Assembly: GCF_022568815.1 (NCBI RefSeq)
Contig: NZ_JAKZHX010000001.1
Coordinates: 248,001-312,000 of the forward strand
DNA: 64,000 nt
Reading direction: 5' to 3'
Source: Undibacterium paludis
Lineage (GTDB): Bacteria > Pseudomonadota > Gammaproteobacteria > Burkholderiales > Burkholderiaceae_D
In this document: in pieces, positions 1-7,881 of the stretch
Layout of the letters: every line of letters begins with the position of its first letter
How positions within the stretch are numbered: the first letter of the stretch is position 1
Notes under the pieces: generated by a model
The model's input: the letters and a program-made list of their open reading frames with translations, nothing else
Told to the model about the DNA's origin: nothing
The model's database searches: none
Program-made: the position numbers and the translations under genes

Positions 1-243
1 GAAGGCCAGTGGCAAGGCGCCAAGATCGCCGCCCTGGGCCTGAAAGTACGCGGCAACGGCTGCACCTATCACGGCGTATCACTGAATGTAGATATGGATT
101 TGACACCATTTTCATGGATTAACCCCTGCGGCTATGCCGGGCTTGCCACGGTGGACATGAAAACCCTGGGCGTGACCGTGCCGCTGGCCCAAGTCCAGAA
201 CGCACTCGCACAGCATTTACAAGAACTTTTGACTGCTTCCTGA
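1..243 (+). CDS. lipB: Octanoyltransferase LipB, C-terminal part
   Basis: This is the last 80 codons of a gene that begins before the window. LipB moves octanoyl groups from octanoyl-ACP to the target lysine of lipoyl-domain proteins in the cytoplasm. The visible part carries the family signature around the catalytic Cys/Lys region: KIAALGLKV, then NGCTYHG, then a [15 protein letters not shown] stretch whose Cys is the expected acyl-thioester nucleophile. The lipA gene starts 22 bp downstream on the same strand, so the two steps of lipoate synthesis are probably co-transcribed. The identity rests on motif recognition and on the lipA neighbour. Confidence 0.93.
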   Translation, partial: EGQWQGAKIAALGLKVRGNGCTYHGVSLNVDMDLTPFSWINPCGYAGLATVDMKTLGVTVPLAQVQNALAQHLQELLTAS

Positions 244-265
244 TTTTTCGACATCGCTTCATACC

Positions 266-1234
266 ATGACTACCGAAAACACACCCGTCGCCAACGCCAA
301 CTACGATCCCACTGAAAAACAAAAGGGCGCCAGCAAGACCGCACGCATCCCGATCAAGATCGTACCGATGGAAAGATTGCCCAAGCCCGACTGGATACGT
401 GTCAAGGCAGGCTCTCCCACCACGCGCTTCTATGAAATCAAGGACATACTGCGTGCCAACAAACTGGTGACCGTCTGCGAAGAAGCATCCTGCCCCAATA
501 TCGGTGAATGCTTTGGCAAGGGTACTGCCACCTTCATGATCATGGGTGACAAATGCACCCGCCGCTGCCCGTTCTGCGACGTCGGCCATGGCCGCCCTGA
601 CCCGCTTGATGTTGATGAACCGCTGAACCTGGCCAAGACCATCGCCGCCCTCAGATTAAGCTATGTCGTCATCACCTCGGTAGACCGTGATGACCTGCGT
701 GACGGCGGCGCTGCCCACTTTGCCGAATGCATCAGCAAAATCCGCGAACTGTCACCGATGACACGCATAGAAATCCTGACACCGGATTTCCGTGGCCGCA
801 TGGACCGTGCGCTGGAAATCTTGAACATGGCCCCGCCAGATGTGATGAACCACAATCTTGAAACCGCACCGCGCCTGTACAAAGAGGCACGCCCCGGTTC
901 CGACTATGAATATTCGCTGAGCCTGTTGAAACGCTTCAAGGAACAGCACCCCGACACCCCGACCAAATCCGGCATCATGGTCGGCCTGGGTGAAACCGAT
1001 GAAGAAGTCCTGCAAGTCATGCGCGACATGCGCGCCCACAATGTCGACATGCTGACCATAGGCCAATATCTTGCACCAAGTGGCCACCACCTGCCGGTAC
1101 GCCGCTATGTCCACCCTGATGTCTTCAAGATGTATGAAGAAGAAGCCTACAAAATGGGCTTCGCTCATGCCGCCGTTGGCGCAATGGTGCGTTCCAGCTA
1201 CCATGCCGATCAGCAGGCACATGGCATAGGTTGA
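266..1234 (+). CDS. lipA: Lipoyl synthase LipA (radical SAM)
   Basis: The protein has 322 residues, the usual length. LipA inserts two sulfur atoms into protein-bound octanoyl groups to make lipoyl cofactor for pyruvate and 2-oxoglutarate dehydrogenases and the glycine cleavage system. Both iron-sulfur sites are visible: the auxiliary cluster set C71, C76 and C82 ([12 protein letters not shown]) and the SAM-binding CxxxCxxC at C97, C101 and C104 (CTRRCPFC). The C-terminal RSSYHAD supplies the conserved Ser ligand of the auxiliary cluster. It follows lipB by 22 bp. No lipoate regulation is evident. Confidence 0.97.
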   Translation: MTTENTPVANANYDPTEKQKGASKTARIPIKIVPMERLPKPDWIRVKAGSPTTRFYEIKDILRANKLVTVCEEASCPNIGECFGKGTATFMIMGDKCTRRCPFCDVGHGRPDPLDVDEPLNLAKTIAALRLSYVVITSVDRDDLRDGGAAHFAECISKIRELSPMTRIEILTPDFRGRMDRALEILNMAPPDVMNHNLETAPRLYKEARPGSDYEYSLSLLKRFKEQHPDTPTKSGIMVGLGETDEEVLQVMRDMRAHNVDMLTIGQYLAPSGHHLPVRRYVHPDVFKMYEEEAYKMGFAHAAVGAMVRSSYHADQQAHGIG

Positions 1235-1243
1235 TATGTGAAA

Positions 1244-1267
1244 ATTCATCCTTTGCAAAGGATGAAT
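1244..1267. terminator. 24-bp perfect palindrome after lipA
   Basis: Bases 1244-1267 form an uninterrupted palindrome (left arm ATTCATCCTTTG, right arm its exact complement), 10 bp after the lipA stop. As RNA it would fold into a hairpin with a minimal loop. On the plus strand it is followed by AAACC rather than a T run. On the minus strand it is followed by TTTT. It could therefore end transcripts from the minus-strand gene at 1492-1833, or serve as a bidirectional terminator. A protein-binding site is the alternative. Confidence 0.5.
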
Positions 1268-1491
1268 AAACCTGACGAATTGCATTGGCTGGCTTGGTAA
1301 AATAATTTTTCCAAACCAGCCAATCCGCGACTGCTACTCTTCACCCACCTTCTTCCAATTCAAGCTGGCGTTTTATCAACGTCCAGCCAGTCAGCCTTCA
1401 GTTCAGGCAAATCACCTCTGAGTTTCAAAAGAATACCTGATCGCCTGTCAGCATCTTGCTACTTATGTACAAAGGTAATCAGAAATGGTTG

Positions 1492-1833
1492 CTACGGATC
1501 TTTATGTTGAGATTTAAAAGTCGAGGCATGTTTTGAATGTGTTGCGACCGGCTCACCCGTTTCATTGAGCCTGATGTCAATCTGGTGCCCCTTGACTGTT
1601 TGCCAGACAATGCGTCCGTCCTCCGTCAGAGTCACTTTTTTCCACTCTCCGTCCTGGCTCTGTCTCTGGAATTCGCCCTCCGCAGTCAAGCGGAATTGCA
1701 TCACCGTATTTTCGTACTTGGTGGTGAACACCCAAGGAGACCCGTCCACCAATTTTTTAACGATAGGGAGTGATTCTCCGGCAAACCCGTTTAGTGAAAT
1801 CAGGAAGGCCAAGACAACAAAAAGATACTTCAT
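1492..1833 (-). CDS. Small secreted protein of unknown function
   Basis: A 113-residue protein whose family I do not recognise. I chose the ATG at 1833 over one ten codons upstream because AAAGGA lies at the right distance before it and because the protein then begins with a clean signal peptide (MKYLFVVLAFLISLNGFAGE), predicting export to the periplasm. The mature part is short, polar and probably beta-rich, with several Trp and Gln residues. There are no cysteines after the signal, so it is not a lipoprotein. It stands alone between lipA (convergent) and an AraC gene on the same strand. Confidence 0.6.
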   Translation of the reverse strand: MKYLFVVLAFLISLNGFAGESLPIVKKLVDGSPWVFTTKYENTVMQFRLTAEGEFQRQSQDGEWKKVTLTEDGRIVWQTVKGHQIDIRLNETGEPVATHSKHASTFKSQHKDP

Positions 1834-1906
1834 CGAAAATTCCTTTCGCAAATACCGGGACAAGCTGGTTCAAGATTTGTCACTCAAGAACAGCAATCGT
1901 CTTAAA

Positions 1907-2782
1907 CTATTCATGATTCGCCATTCCGCGAATTTGCGCCGGACTCACACCCAGCACACGGCGCATGCTGCGGGCCAGATGGCTGGGGTGGGCGAAGCCG
2001 GTTTCCAGCGCGATGTCTGTCATGCTCTGCCGCCCTTCCAGCAAGAGCAGACGGGCGCGCTCCAGACGTCGCTCCAGTACATAGCGATGTACCGGCATGC
2101 CCATCGCCTGCCTGAACAGTGATTTGAAATGCGACAGGCTAAAGCCTGCCACGGCGGCAAGTTCGGCCAGGGTCAGGTCACTGTCCAGATGCGCCTCTAC
2201 ATAATCAATGACGTGGCGTAGCCGCCAGGTTGGCAGGCTGCGGCTGGGCACAGAGTCTGCGACCGGTTTGCGTGACTGCAAGGCAAACAGGCGGGCGGCC
2301 AGGGCGACTGCCAGGCTGTCGGCAAAAATCCGGCCGCCGGGATAAGCATCGTGATCCTCGGCCTGCATCATCCAGCCTATGCGCTCTATCTGCGGATCAC
2401 GTATATGGATGGCGGGTGCCAGTTGGGCATTGTGCCTGCCCAGGTTCATGGATTCAGCAGTTTCACTGAGGATTTGCGGCGACAGTCGCAGCAGCAGGGA
2501 GGTGGCAGGCTGGGTCAGCGTCCAGCGTGTGCTGGACCCACCAGGCACCACACAGAACTGGCCATGCAGGCGCACGCCCTGGCGTTCATAAGAGCCAGCG
2601 CGATAAGACACGGGCACAGGGTCGCCCAGATGCAGGCAAAGCACATGGCGTGCATCAACAGGGGAGTCGAACAGACCCAGAGGGACAGGGGAAGTCAGCA
2701 CATCAAGCAGCGGCAGATCATGGCTGCCAGCACTGTTGAGCAGCGCCACCGATGGATGGGGATAGCATGCAGGTCTGGTCAT
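1907..2782 (-). CDS. AraC-family transcriptional regulator
   Basis: A 291-residue regulator. About 185 N-terminal residues form a cupin-like sensing domain. The last 100 residues contain the two AraC helix-turn-helix motifs (LTLAELAAVAGFSLSHFKSL, then MTDIALETGFAHPSHLARSM). It is divergent from the hydrolase at 2927 with a 144-bp gap, so control of that gene is the simplest expectation. The effector cannot be read from the sequence. The N-terminal region is less conserved than the DNA-binding half. Confidence 0.88.
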   Translation of the reverse strand: MTRPACYPHPSVALLNSAGSHDLPLLDVLTSPVPLGLFDSPVDARHVLCLHLGDPVPVSYRAGSYERQGVRLHGQFCVVPGGSSTRWTLTQPATSLLLRLSPQILSETAESMNLGRHNAQLAPAIHIRDPQIERIGWMMQAEDHDAYPGGRIFADSLAVALAARLFALQSRKPVADSVPSRSLPTWRLRHVIDYVEAHLDSDLTLAELAAVAGFSLSHFKSLFRQAMGMPVHRYVLERRLERARLLLLEGRQSMTDIALETGFAHPSHLARSMRRVLGVSPAQIRGMANHE

Positions 2783-2926
2783 CGCGCCCTCTAAGTATGC
2801 ATACCAGGAGAAACATTAATGTAGCGTAAATCATCCGTCTGTGCTCAGGATCGGCTGTTTGTGCGCGCCGTGGCAAAAAGAAGTCCTTAACATTAAACCA
2901 CTTGCCAATCACAACTGGAGACTGAA

Positions 2927-3877
2927 ATGAAAAGACGGCTTTTTTTGCAAATCACCCCTGCTGCCATAGCCAGCAGTGTCGCTACGATGTGGGCAACGCC
3001 AGCACTGGCCATGCAGGCAACAGATGCCGCAGCATTTCGCGCCATGCGCCGCTTTGCCGACCTGTCCATTGGCAAGATCGCATACGTAGACCGTGGCCAT
3101 GGTGATGCTGCCCTGTTCTTGCATGGCGCACCACTCAACAGCTTTCAATGGCGCGGCGCAATAGACAGGCTGTCGCCCTACCGCCGCTGCATCGCACCTG
3201 ACTTCATGGGCCTCGGTTATACGCAAGTGCCAGAGCAGCAATCACTGACAGCCGATGCCCAGTTGACGATGCTGGTCAGCCTGCTTGACCATCTGAAAGT
3301 TGGAAAAGTGAACATCATCGCCAGCGACAGCGGCGGCGCAGTGGCGCAACTGTTTGCCGTGCGCCACCCATCACGCGTACGCAGCATGTTGCTCAGTAAC
3401 TGCGATGTCGAACCAGACAGCCCGCCGGCAACTATCCAGCCCGTCCTCGACATGGCGCGCGCCGGCACCCTGGCCGATGAAACCGCCAAGTGGCTGACCG
3501 ACAAAGCCATGGCCCGCGCCACCTTTGGCAAGGCAGTGTTCCACAACCCGGCAGGCTTCGCTGATGAAACCATAGAGTACTACGTCACCCCGCTGGTCAG
3601 TTCACCATTGCGCCGCCAGCAATACCACGCCTTCCACCTGGCCCTGGAACCCAACCCGCTGGCAGGCATGGAAGCGCAACTCAAGCACAGCAACATCCCC
3701 GTCAGGATAGTATGGGGTGGCAGTGACACGATATTTGCACAGGCCGACGCAGACTACCTTGACCGGCTATTCCCTCAGTCACGCGGCATACGCCGCGTGC
3801 CGGAAGGCAAGCTGTTTTTTCAGGAGGAGTTTCCAGATGTGATTGCGGAAGAGGCGCGGCGTTTGTGGGGTGTGTGA
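2927..3877 (+). CDS. Tat-exported alpha/beta hydrolase, dehalogenase-like
   Basis: A 316-residue alpha/beta-hydrolase beginning with a twin-arginine signal (KRRLFLQ, hydrophobic stretch, then ALA cleavage near residue 28), so it is probably folded before export. The oxyanion-hole segment HGAPLNSFQWRG and the nucleophile elbow ASDSGG resemble haloalkane dehalogenases and epoxide hydrolases, with D134 in the nucleophile place. A WGGSD segment could supply the acid. Where the family has its catalytic His (GLHxLQED-like) this protein reads GKLFFQEE, so the base looks replaced by Leu296. The substrate is unknown. It is divergent from the AraC gene. Confidence 0.8.
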   Translation: MKRRLFLQITPAAIASSVATMWATPALAMQATDAAAFRAMRRFADLSIGKIAYVDRGHGDAALFLHGAPLNSFQWRGAIDRLSPYRRCIAPDFMGLGYTQVPEQQSLTADAQLTMLVSLLDHLKVGKVNIIASDSGGAVAQLFAVRHPSRVRSMLLSNCDVEPDSPPATIQPVLDMARAGTLADETAKWLTDKAMARATFGKAVFHNPAGFADETIEYYVTPLVSSPLRRQQYHAFHLALEPNPLAGMEAQLKHSNIPVRIVWGGSDTIFAQADADYLDRLFPQSRGIRRVPEGKLFFQEEFPDVIAEEARRLWGV

Positions 3878-3952
3878 CAATCTGTATTTACAATGAGCAC
3901 ACCATAGTCATTAATAAATGTGGTCACGATCGTATTTACATCGCCCGGAACA

Positions 3953-3981
3953 GGCAGTTGGCTCTTGTGATGCCAACTGCC
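3953..3981. terminator. Hairpin between convergent genes
   Basis: Perfect 10-bp inverted repeat GGCAGTTGGC (3953-3962) and GCCAACTGCC (3972-3981) with a 9-nt loop, lying between the convergent hydrolase and DUF4214 genes. The stem is GC-rich, but no clear T run follows on either strand. A bidirectional terminator is the likeliest role. Confidence 0.45.
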
Positions 3982-4011
3982 AAAATTCAAAATGCCGATA
4001 ATAAAACAAAA

Positions 4012-5865
4012 TCAACCAAGACGTCCCAGGATATCACTTGCGTTGATCGCACCAGCACCAACCAGCTTGACGATCAGGTCTATGCCAGTCACTGCAGCTG
4101 ACTGATTGACATGTTCATACAAATAGGTACCCGCTGCTGTTCCACTGCCTACATTCACAATGAAGGCTTTGCCATCACCATTTGTCAAAGTACCGGCGCC
4201 AGACTGGATATTGGTCGCCAGGGCGGCGAAATCCGATGAACCTATATTGATCGCCCCCAACGATGTGGCCGCAATCCCCCAATAGATCTTGTCAGCACCA
4301 GAAGTCTTGAAGTTGGCGATCGTTGTCAGAGAGGTGGCGATAGCTCCCAGTCTCGCATCACCGCCGATATTCAAGTTGAGACTATCGGCCCCGTTACCTG
4401 TGGCAGACAAATTAATATTGATGGCACCTGTTGATCCGCTCAAAAACAGAGTATTGCCGCTTGCCGCCGCATTATAGGTAACCGCACCACTCCCGCCCGC
4501 ACTCACAAAATTGTTAACATCCTTGACCGCATTGATCGTCGTAAGATGACTCGATTCCGTGTGAATGTTGCACATGCCAGTCCCACCCAATGTAACTGTC
4601 ACCGCCCCAGTGCCTTTACTTCCCTCTACGTAAGAAGACAGATTGGAACCTGTCGTCACGATATTGACTGAGCCTTTCACTCCGCCATCAAACACATTCA
4701 TATTCTGAAACCCGACACCTGTCACAGTGAAGTTGCCCGTACCGATCAGGGTATCACTGTGATAACCGCCAGCCACGGTACCACTCTTGGCATCAATCGT
4801 GGTTGAAACAGAGCTGGTAATGACATGACTATTGCCTGTATCAATCACTTTCAAGGAACCAGCGTTGCCATTGGCTGTAATTGATCCAGTCGTACCGCCA
4901 GAAACGATGTAGTTGCCAGTGCCGCCCAGCGTAATATCCGAGGTTGAAGCCTGGTTCACGGTTACGGTTTGTGCAGTCATTGCATTGATTGTTGCAGCTG
5001 CAGCAGCCTGATTGATCGCCAGAGTGGCGGTCGGACTTAAAGTCAACACCTCGCCCTGGGCTGCAAACAGATTGATGGCACTTACCCCACTTAGAGTTGC
5101 AGCAGTTAAGCTGGCCTTGCCTGCATCGCTGAACGTGATGTTTGCACCTCCTGTAGCATTGGCTGCATTCACAGTTAATCCCAATGTATTGGCATGGGAA
5201 GTATTGACTGTCAGACTACCGGTAGTCTGTGTCACCTGGTTCACCGATTGATTGATTCCACCAGTCACGACAACTTCATTGCCACTGGTATTGTAGAAAT
5301 TGACTGTCTGCGCGCCACTGCCGAGAGTGACCGTGTCCCCGCCTGTCGCTTTATAGTTGTTGATGGCTGTAGCCAATCCGCCAGCCGCCGCTGCACCAGT
5401 CGAAGCGTCGAGAACAGCACCAAGCCACGTCTTGGCATAAGCAAATGAACCATTGACAGGGTTATACAGCATCTGGGCTTGTGCATTGCTCGCCAAAGAA
5501 GCCGTGAACGCTGTCGCAGCAGTATTTTTTGCCTGCACTGTCACTTGATCCGCTCCTGTTGCGCCACCCAATATCGCAATCGCTGCCGCACCTATACTGA
5601 CTGCACCACTATCAATCTGGCCAGTCCAGTAATCCAGACCGGCAGAATCAGCAACGTGGTTAAACAGGTTGCCATAAAGTGTGTTGACAGTCTGCTTTGT
5701 CGTATAGCCGGCAAAAGCACTGGCATATTCCAGTTGCTGGGAGAAGCTTTGTGCAATCTGCAAAAGAGAAGATGGCACCGTCTGCCAGTAAGCCAGACCC
5801 GCCACATCTGCGGGCCGGTTGAAATAAGCGATGTAAAGGTTTTGGATATCGCTAGCTGTTGCCAT
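4012..5865 (-). CDS. DUF4214 surface/extracellular protein
   Basis: A 617-residue protein starting at the ATG at 5865, preceded by AAAGG. The open frame extends further upstream but without a better start. The first 100 residues carry DUF4214 signatures (NLYIAYFNRPADVAGLAYW, then LYGNLFNHVADSAGLDYW). The remainder is a long Gly/Ala/Ser/Thr/Asn-rich beta region with almost no Cys and few charged residues, like S-layer or adhesin-type proteins. There is no N-terminal signal peptide. Proteins of this kind are usually secreted by type I systems, but no such system lies in this window. A related smaller protein is at 38913. Confidence 0.8.
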   Translation of the reverse strand: MATASDIQNLYIAYFNRPADVAGLAYWQTVPSSLLQIAQSFSQQLEYASAFAGYTTKQTVNTLYGNLFNHVADSAGLDYWTGQIDSGAVSIGAAAIAILGGATGADQVTVQAKNTAATAFTASLASNAQAQMLYNPVNGSFAYAKTWLGAVLDASTGAAAAGGLATAINNYKATGGDTVTLGSGAQTVNFYNTSGNEVVVTGGINQSVNQVTQTTGSLTVNTSHANTLGLTVNAANATGGANITFSDAGKASLTAATLSGVSAINLFAAQGEVLTLSPTATLAINQAAAAATINAMTAQTVTVNQASTSDITLGGTGNYIVSGGTTGSITANGNAGSLKVIDTGNSHVITSSVSTTIDAKSGTVAGGYHSDTLIGTGNFTVTGVGFQNMNVFDGGVKGSVNIVTTGSNLSSYVEGSKGTGAVTVTLGGTGMCNIHTESSHLTTINAVKDVNNFVSAGGSGAVTYNAAASGNTLFLSGSTGAININLSATGNGADSLNLNIGGDARLGAIATSLTTIANFKTSGADKIYWGIAATSLGAINIGSSDFAALATNIQSGAGTLTNGDGKAFIVNVGSGTAAGTYLYEHVNQSAAVTGIDLIVKLVGAGAINASDILGRLG

Positions 5866-6292
5866 GTAAAACGCCTTTGAAATAATGGTGAAAAGCTTGC
5901 CCAAAAACCGACCGATTCTCTCAGACTTCAGATACAAAGTACACAATCCAAACCACTATTCTTGACTTGGCACCATATTCTTTTGCTGTCAGCGCCATCA
6001 AGGCATCAAGGCATCAAGTTCTTTGACAGCAATATTCATGTGGTCGAAAGAAAGTCCCGGCACTTGGCCTGACGTTAGGAAAATGAAGTGCCTGAATAAC
6101 AACACCTTGTGCCATAAATATTCATCCTGTCCTTAAAAGTTCATCTTCTTCTTGATGCCATTTCGACATTAAATTATTATTAATTGCAATTTGTTTAATC
6201 ATTAATTACTCCGCAAACTCATCTCTGCACATCCAGAGGACGTTTGCCTGCTGCCTCCATACCCAACCCTTAAAAGTTAAAAGGACCAGGAA
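5866..6292. other. 427-bp divergent promoter region
   Basis: This gap separates the minus-strand DUF4214 gene from the plus-strand oxidase operon. It holds a 9-bp inverted repeat (TTGCTGTCA at 5983-5991, TGACAGCAA at 6024-6032) enclosing tandem GGCATCAA units, then an AT-rich stretch (about 6130-6210) suited to a promoter. AAAGGA precedes the start of the operon at 6293. I see no convincing gene in it. Confidence 0.5.
5983..6032. repeat. Inverted repeat enclosing tandem octamers
   Basis: Perfect 9-bp arms TTGCTGTCA and TGACAGCAA lie 32 nt apart. The spacer contains CATCAAG three times in tandem at 8-bp spacing. It sits in the shared upstream region of the DUF4214 gene and the oxidase operon. 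It could be a stem-loop in the DUF4214 leader or an operator cluster. Confidence 0.45.
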
Positions 6293-7870
6293 ATGCGTGC
6301 TGCACAAATTCGACGTCATCTTGGGGCATTGCATGCTCCCTTGCCCAGGACCGGGACTTTTCAGGGGTTGATGGCGGGGGCGAAGATGCTCTCGGCAGAG
6401 GCTCTGGGGCCTGCCCCACGTAGCAAGGCTGCTTCGCTGAACCTGGAATTTTCTCCGCGTGACTATGTCACTTATCTGCTGTCCATTGATGCCGAGATTG
6501 AGCATTGCCTGATGGTGCAATACCTGTATGCGGCGTATTCGCTGGGCGGGCCGCAGGTGCCTGAGGTGTATCGCGATGTGGTGCGCAACTGGCAGGAGGT
6601 GATACTCGGTATCGCCAAGGAAGAAATGGGGCATCTGATCTCGGTACAGAATTCGTTGCGGCTGATTGGTGCGCCCCTGCATATGGAGCGTGAGGATTAT
6701 CCCTGGGATGTGCCGTTTTACCCGTTCCCGTTTGCGCTGGAACCGCTGACGCTCGATTCGCTGGCCAAGTATGTGTATGCGGAATCACCTGTGGATTGGG
6801 ATGGCGGTGAACTGGGTGACGAGATACGTGCCCGCGTACATGCGGTGACCGATGACCCGCATCAGGTGGCGGAACTGTTCAACAAACTGATACCGCTGGT
6901 GCAGGACCCGGATTATCTACCTGACGCCGTCTTCCAGGCCAACACCTACCCCGCCCAGGCCAACTGGGCTGAATGGGGGCGTGGTTACCAGGGCGGCAAT
7001 CGCGGCAACAGTTCCGGCCAGCCCAGGCAGACGCCGGATGTGCTGGTGGTACCGCAGACCTGCCGTGATGACATGGTGTCGGCCTTGCAGCAGATAGCTT
7101 CACAGGGTGAGGCAACCACGGGTGATACGAAGTCACATTTCGTGCGTTTCTTGAATATCTATGTAGAGATGCGTGAATTGCTGGCGAAAGAAACGCTGAC
7201 TGATACCATCTGGAGCAAAGCCCGGCCCAAGGATTTTTCTGTTGATGGCTGGAAGAAACTGCAGCCTGCCAGCAAGGCAGGCTTGCTGAAAGCCGGTGCT
7301 GCATTTGCCCCCTGGTCACCATCGCGCAAGGTGGCGATCAACCCTTATGTGTCACTGGACCCAAGTCAGGAACCAGAAGATGCCGGTGGCAAAGCGACCC
7401 GCATCACCCACCCTGAATCAATATTGTGGGCGCAACTACACAACGTGCGTTATCGCATGTTGCTTGCTTATCTGATACACAGCTTTACCCTGTTTGGGGG
7501 CTTGAATGCGGCTGGCGCCATCACACCGCGCGGTGCTATCGTCAATGGCACTTTTGGCGAGATGTATAACCTGCGCGCCGTCTCTGAAATTCTGATGCAG
7601 TTGCCGGTGTCGGCCACGGACCCTGAAGCCGGTTTTGCCGGGCCACCCTTCCAGATGCCGTATACCCTGAGCAGCCCGTTTGGCGAAACCAATCGCTGGC
7701 TTGGTCATCTTGATCTGCTGATTGCAGCAGACAACCTGACGGAAGCACTTTTGCTGATCGCTCCGCCAGCACGCCATACGTATCTGCAAGCCATGCGCGA
7801 GGCGGACAAAAACATGCAGGCACTGGCCCAGCGTATTTTGTCCGGCAGCATTGATACTGCACTCTTCTAG
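6293..7870 (+). CDS. Ferritin-like (VioB-related) protein
   Basis: A 525-residue protein preceded by AAAGGACCAGG. Residues about 50-130 have the four-helix iron-binding pattern of the ferritin-like family found in VioB (iminophenylpyruvate dimer synthase): AEIEHCLMVQYLY (E68, E70, H71) and KEEMGHL (E110, E111, H114). A second conserved helical part follows near residues 385-420 (LWAQLHNVRYRMLLAYLIHS). In violacein synthesis VioB couples imines made by an amino-acid oxidase. Here the gene leads an operon with a split quinone-oxidase-like pair. The next gene's AGGAG overlaps this stop codon, so translation is coupled. The actual substrate is unknown. Confidence 0.75.
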   Translation: MRAAQIRRHLGALHAPLPRTGTFQGLMAGAKMLSAEALGPAPRSKAASLNLEFSPRDYVTYLLSIDAEIEHCLMVQYLYAAYSLGGPQVPEVYRDVVRNWQEVILGIAKEEMGHLISVQNSLRLIGAPLHMEREDYPWDVPFYPFPFALEPLTLDSLAKYVYAESPVDWDGGELGDEIRARVHAVTDDPHQVAELFNKLIPLVQDPDYLPDAVFQANTYPAQANWAEWGRGYQGGNRGNSSGQPRQTPDVLVVPQTCRDDMVSALQQIASQGEATTGDTKSHFVRFLNIYVEMRELLAKETLTDTIWSKARPKDFSVDGWKKLQPASKAGLLKAGAAFAPWSPSRKVAINPYVSLDPSQEPEDAGGKATRITHPESILWAQLHNVRYRMLLAYLIHSFTLFGGLNAAGAITPRGAIVNGTFGEMYNLRAVSEILMQLPVSATDPEAGFAGPPFQMPYTLSSPFGETNRWLGHLDLLIAADNLTEALLLIAPPARHTYLQAMREADKNMQALAQRILSGSIDTALF

Positions 7871-7881
7871 GAGCAGCTTAT

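Noticed and set aside
752..1285. Minus-strand open frame opposite lipA
   Set aside because: It is a shadow of the lipA coding sequence with no independent evidence.
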